8,771 nucleotides of DNA from JAGTRP01 sp050259815 (lineage in GTDB: Bacteria; Pseudomonadota; Gammaproteobacteria; Burkholderiales; Rhodocyclaceae): contig JBLNBI010000157.1 of NCBI GenBank assembly GCA_050259815.1, positions 1 to 8,771 of the forward strand, read 5' to 3'. Under the pieces are notes generated by a model. It was not told the DNA's origin. It was given only the letters and a program-made list of their open reading frames with translations, and did not search any database. A program made the position numbers and the translations under genes. The first letter of the stretch is position 1, and each line of letters opens with the position of its first letter. Below are positions 6,456 to 8,771 of the stretch, piece after piece.

Positions 6456-6476
6456 TTCCGGCCGGTCGGCCGGGAA
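6456..6476 (+). other. Second, GC-rich hairpin just upstream of the cphA ribosome site
   Basis: TTCCGGCC (6456-6463) pairs with GGCCGGGAA (6468-6476) with one bulged G and a 4-nt loop. It ends 8 nt before the purine-rich ribosome site of cphA. It could stabilise the downstream message after processing, or tune cphA translation. No T-run follows, so it is not a standard terminator. Confidence 0.45.
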
Positions 6477-6483
6477 GGAAGAG

Positions 6484-6490
6484 AGGAAGA
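6484..6490 (+). promoter_or_regulatory. Ribosome binding site of cphA
   Basis: AGGAAGA in a purine-rich run. The AGGA core (6484-6487) sits 8 nt before the ATG at 6496, a good Shine-Dalgarno match, and stronger than those of the transporter and cphA'. It decides the cphA start. Confidence 0.7.
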
Positions 6491-6495
6491 GATTC

Positions 6496-8771
6496 ATGGA
6501 AGTGTCCCGTATTCGAGCGTTGCGCGGCCCCAACCTGTGGAGCCGCCATACCGCGATCGAGGCCATCGTCACCTGTACCGGCGCCGAGCGCTCCATCGAC
6601 GAGCTGCCGGGTTTTGAAGCCCGCCTGCGGGAGCGTTTCCCGGAGATCGATTTCCTGACCCCCACCGGCCACGAGGAAAAGGTTTCCTTGGCCCACGCCC
6701 TGGAATTCGCGGTCCTCGGGCTGCAGGCCCAGGCCGGCTGCCCGGTGACCTTCAGCCGCACGGCTGAAACCGTCGAGCCCGGCATTTTCCAGGTGGTGGT
6801 CGAGTACAGCGAAGAGGCTGTCGGACGGCTCGCCTTCGAACTGGGCGAAGCCCTCTGCCAGGCTGCCCTGGACGACAAGCCCTTCGACCTGACCGACGCC
6901 CTGCACCGCCTGCGGGAACTGGACGAGGACGTGCGTCTAGGCCCATCCACCGGTTCCATCGTCTACGCCGCCGTGGCTCGGGGCATTCCCTACCGGCGCC
7001 TCACCGAAGGCAGCCTGGTCCAATTCGGCTGGGGCAGCAAGCAGCGCCGCATCCAGGCCGCCGAGACCGACATGAGCAGCGCCATTGCCGAAGCCATCGC
7101 CCAGGACAAGGAGCTGACCAAGAAGCTCCTCCACGCCTCCGGGGTATCCGTGCCCCAGGGCCGCCCGGTGACTGATGCCGAGGACGCCTGGCTCGCCGCC
7201 CAGGAAATCGGCGGCCCGGTGGTGGTCAAGCCCCGGGACGGCAACCAGGGCAAGGGCATTTCCGTGAATATCCAGACCCGGGAACAGGTCATGGCGGCCT
7301 ACACCGTCGCCGCGGAATTCCGGGACGACGTCCTGGTGGAACGCTACCTGCCGGGCCACGACTACCGCTTCCTGGTGGTGGGGGACAAACTGATCGCCGC
7401 CGCCCGCCGCGATCCGCCCCAGGTCATCGGCGACGGCATCCATACCGTCCGCGAACTGGTGGACATCGTCAATGCCGACCCCCGCCGGGGCGAGGGCCAC
7501 GCCACCTCCCTGACCAAGATCCGCTTCGACGACATCGCCCTGGCCCGCCTGGCCGAACAGGGCTTCCAAGCCGATTCCGTGCCCGCCAAGGGCACCCGGG
7601 TCATCCTCCGCAACAACGCCAACCTGTCCACCGGCGGCACCGCCACCGACGTGACCGACGACGTTCATCCGGAACTGGCAGCCTCCGCCGTGGCCGCCGC
7701 CCAGACCGTCGGCCTGGACATCTGCGGCATCGACGTGGTGTGCGACTCCGTCCTGAAGCCCCTGGAGGAACAGGGGGGCGGCATCGTCGAAGTCAATGCC
7801 GCGCCGGGCCTGCGCATGCACCTATCCCCCTCCTACGGCAAGGGCCGGGCGGTGGGCGAGGCGGTGGTTTCCATGATGTTCCCGGACGGCGGCAACGGCC
7901 GCATCCCGGTGGTCGCCGTGGCCGGCACCAACGGCAAGACCACCACGGTCCGCCTCATCGCCAACATCCTGGCCCGCAATGGCATGGGCGTCGGCATGAC
8001 CAGCACCGACGGCGTGTATATTGAAGGCAAGCGCATCGACACCGGCGACTGCAGCGGCCCCCGCAGCGCCCGCAACGTACTCCTTCACCCGGACGTGGAT
8101 GCTGCAGTGTTCGAGACCGCCCGGGGAGGCGTCCTGCGGGAAGGCCTGGGCTTCGATTCCTGCGACGTGGCGGTCGTCACCAACATCGGCATGGGCGACC
8201 ACCTGGGCCTCAACTACATCACCACCGTGGAAGATCTGGCGGTGGTGAAGCGGGTCATCGTCGAGAACGTCGCCAGGACCGGCGCCGCCGTCCTCAACGC
8301 CAACGACCCCAACGTGGCCTCCATGGCCGCCAGCTGCCGGGGTTCCGTCATTTACTTCGCCATCGACCGCTACCATCCGATCATGGCCACCCACCGGGCC
8401 CAGGGCAAGCGGGTCGTGTATGTGGACGGCAACGACATCGTCGCTGCCGAGGGCAAGAAGGAGCACCGCATCCCCCTGGCCGCCATCCCCATCACCCGCA
8501 ACGGCACCATCGGCTTCCAGGTGGAGAACTGCATGGCGGCTACCGCCGCGGCCTGGGCCTTGAGCCTGGACTGGGGGGTCATCGCCGCCGGCCTGGGCAG
8601 CTTCGTTTCCGACGCCCAGACCGCCCCCGGCCGCTTCAATCTCTTCACCAACCGGGGCGCCACCCTGATCGCCGACTACGGCCATAACCCGGACGCCATC
8701 CAGGCCCTGGTGAACGCCATCGACACCATGCCCGCCAACCGGCGTTCCGTGGTCATCAGCGGCGCCGGCGA
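6496..8771 (+). CDS. cphA: Cyanophycin synthetase CphA, partial (C-terminus beyond right edge)
   Basis: ATP-dependent, non-ribosomal synthesis of cyanophycin in the cytoplasm: Asp is added to the poly-Asp backbone and Arg to each side-chain carboxylate. 758 codons are open to the edge with no internal stop. N domain about 1-160 (starts MEVSRIRALRGPNLWSRH). ATP-grasp domain (Asp addition) with DKELTKKLL (204-212), VVVKPRDGNQGKGI (K245) and EVNAAPGLRMH (E432, N434). Mur-ligase-like domain (Arg addition) with the canonical P-loop GTNGKTT (477-483, K481), then PGRFNLF (711-717) and ADYGHNP (726-732) of the C-terminal lobe. Usual length is about 850-900 residues, so roughly 100 or more are missing at the edge. 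It is the only fully motif-complete synthetase here, and it could make polymer even if cphA' is dead. Confidence 0.96.
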   Translation, partial: MEVSRIRALRGPNLWSRHTAIEAIVTCTGAERSIDELPGFEARLRERFPEIDFLTPTGHEEKVSLAHALEFAVLGLQAQAGCPVTFSRTAETVEPGIFQVVVEYSEEAVGRLAFELGEALCQAALDDKPFDLTDALHRLRELDEDVRLGPSTGSIVYAAVARGIPYRRLTEGSLVQFGWGSKQRRIQAAETDMSSAIAEAIAQDKELTKKLLHASGVSVPQGRPVTDAEDAWLAAQEIGGPVVVKPRDGNQGKGISVNIQTREQVMAAYTVAAEFRDDVLVERYLPGHDYRFLVVGDKLIAAARRDPPQVIGDGIHTVRELVDIVNADPRRGEGHATSLTKIRFDDIALARLAEQGFQADSVPAKGTRVILRNNANLSTGGTATDVTDDVHPELAASAVAAAQTVGLDICGIDVVCDSVLKPLEEQGGGIVEVNAAPGLRMHLSPSYGKGRAVGEAVVSMMFPDGGNGRIPVVAVAGTNGKTTTVRLIANILARNGMGVGMTSTDGVYIEGKRIDTGDCSGPRSARNVLLHPDVDAAVFETARGGVLREGLGFDSCDVAVVTNIGMGDHLGLNYITTVEDLAVVKRVIVENVARTGAAVLNANDPNVASMAASCRGSVIYFAIDRYHPIMATHRAQGKRVVYVDGNDIVAAEGKKEHRIPLAAIPITRNGTIGFQVENCMAATAAAWALSLDWGVIAAGLGSFVSDAQTAPGRFNLFTNRGATLIADYGHNPDAIQALVNAIDTMPANRRSVVISGAG

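Noticed and set aside
4165..6906. A 913-codon open frame on the minus strand opposite cphA' and the start of cphA
   Set aside because: Its composition (Gly, Ala, Val, Asp, Gln, His rich, no domain pattern) is what GC-rich, GC3-biased genes give on their antisense strand. The plus-strand frame has clear synthetase motifs.

Overview
The window looks like a high-GC, strongly GC3-biased proteobacterial chromosome, most likely a betaproteobacterium (Rhodocyclales or Burkholderiales). That guess rests on the tandem cphA'/cphA pair, the ABC transporter plus DUF1854 neighbours that go with it in that class, and the chemoreceptor type. It is inference from recalled families, not a database match.

Layout. 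(1) Positions 1-1004, minus strand: the N-terminal part of a methyl-accepting chemotaxis protein whose C-terminus lies off the left edge. (2) Positions 1014-1340: a 327-bp divergent intergenic region with two short perfect inverted repeats and a candidate -10 element. (3) Positions 1341-8771, plus strand: a cyanophycin (multi-L-arginyl-poly-L-aspartate) locus in the order ABC transporter, DUF1854 protein, cphA', cphA. The ABC and DUF1854 genes overlap by 4 nt. A 128-bp AT-richer gap with a hairpin precedes cphA', and a 63-bp gap with two tandem hairpins separates cphA' from cphA. cphA runs off the right edge about 100 residues before its expected end.

How the genes work together. CphA polymerises aspartate and arginine into the nitrogen-storage polymer cyanophycin, using an ATP-grasp module for Asp and a Mur-ligase-like module for Arg. 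CphA' is a paralogue that stops before the last Mur-ligase lobe. The transporter and the DUF1854 protein are known only as partners of cyanophycin genes; what they do is not established.

The most notable observation is that two of the four cyanophycin-locus genes carry one in-frame TAG each: codon 364 of the transporter, where I expect Trp, and codon 35 of cphA', where I expect Glu. Reading frame and family similarity continue without a shift on both sides of each TAG. The three genes with visible ends stop at TGA, TGA and TAA. Either the locus is decaying by point nonsense mutation (or carries base errors), or TAG is read through here. The sequence alone cannot decide, but the differing expected residues favour mutation or error over codon reassignment.
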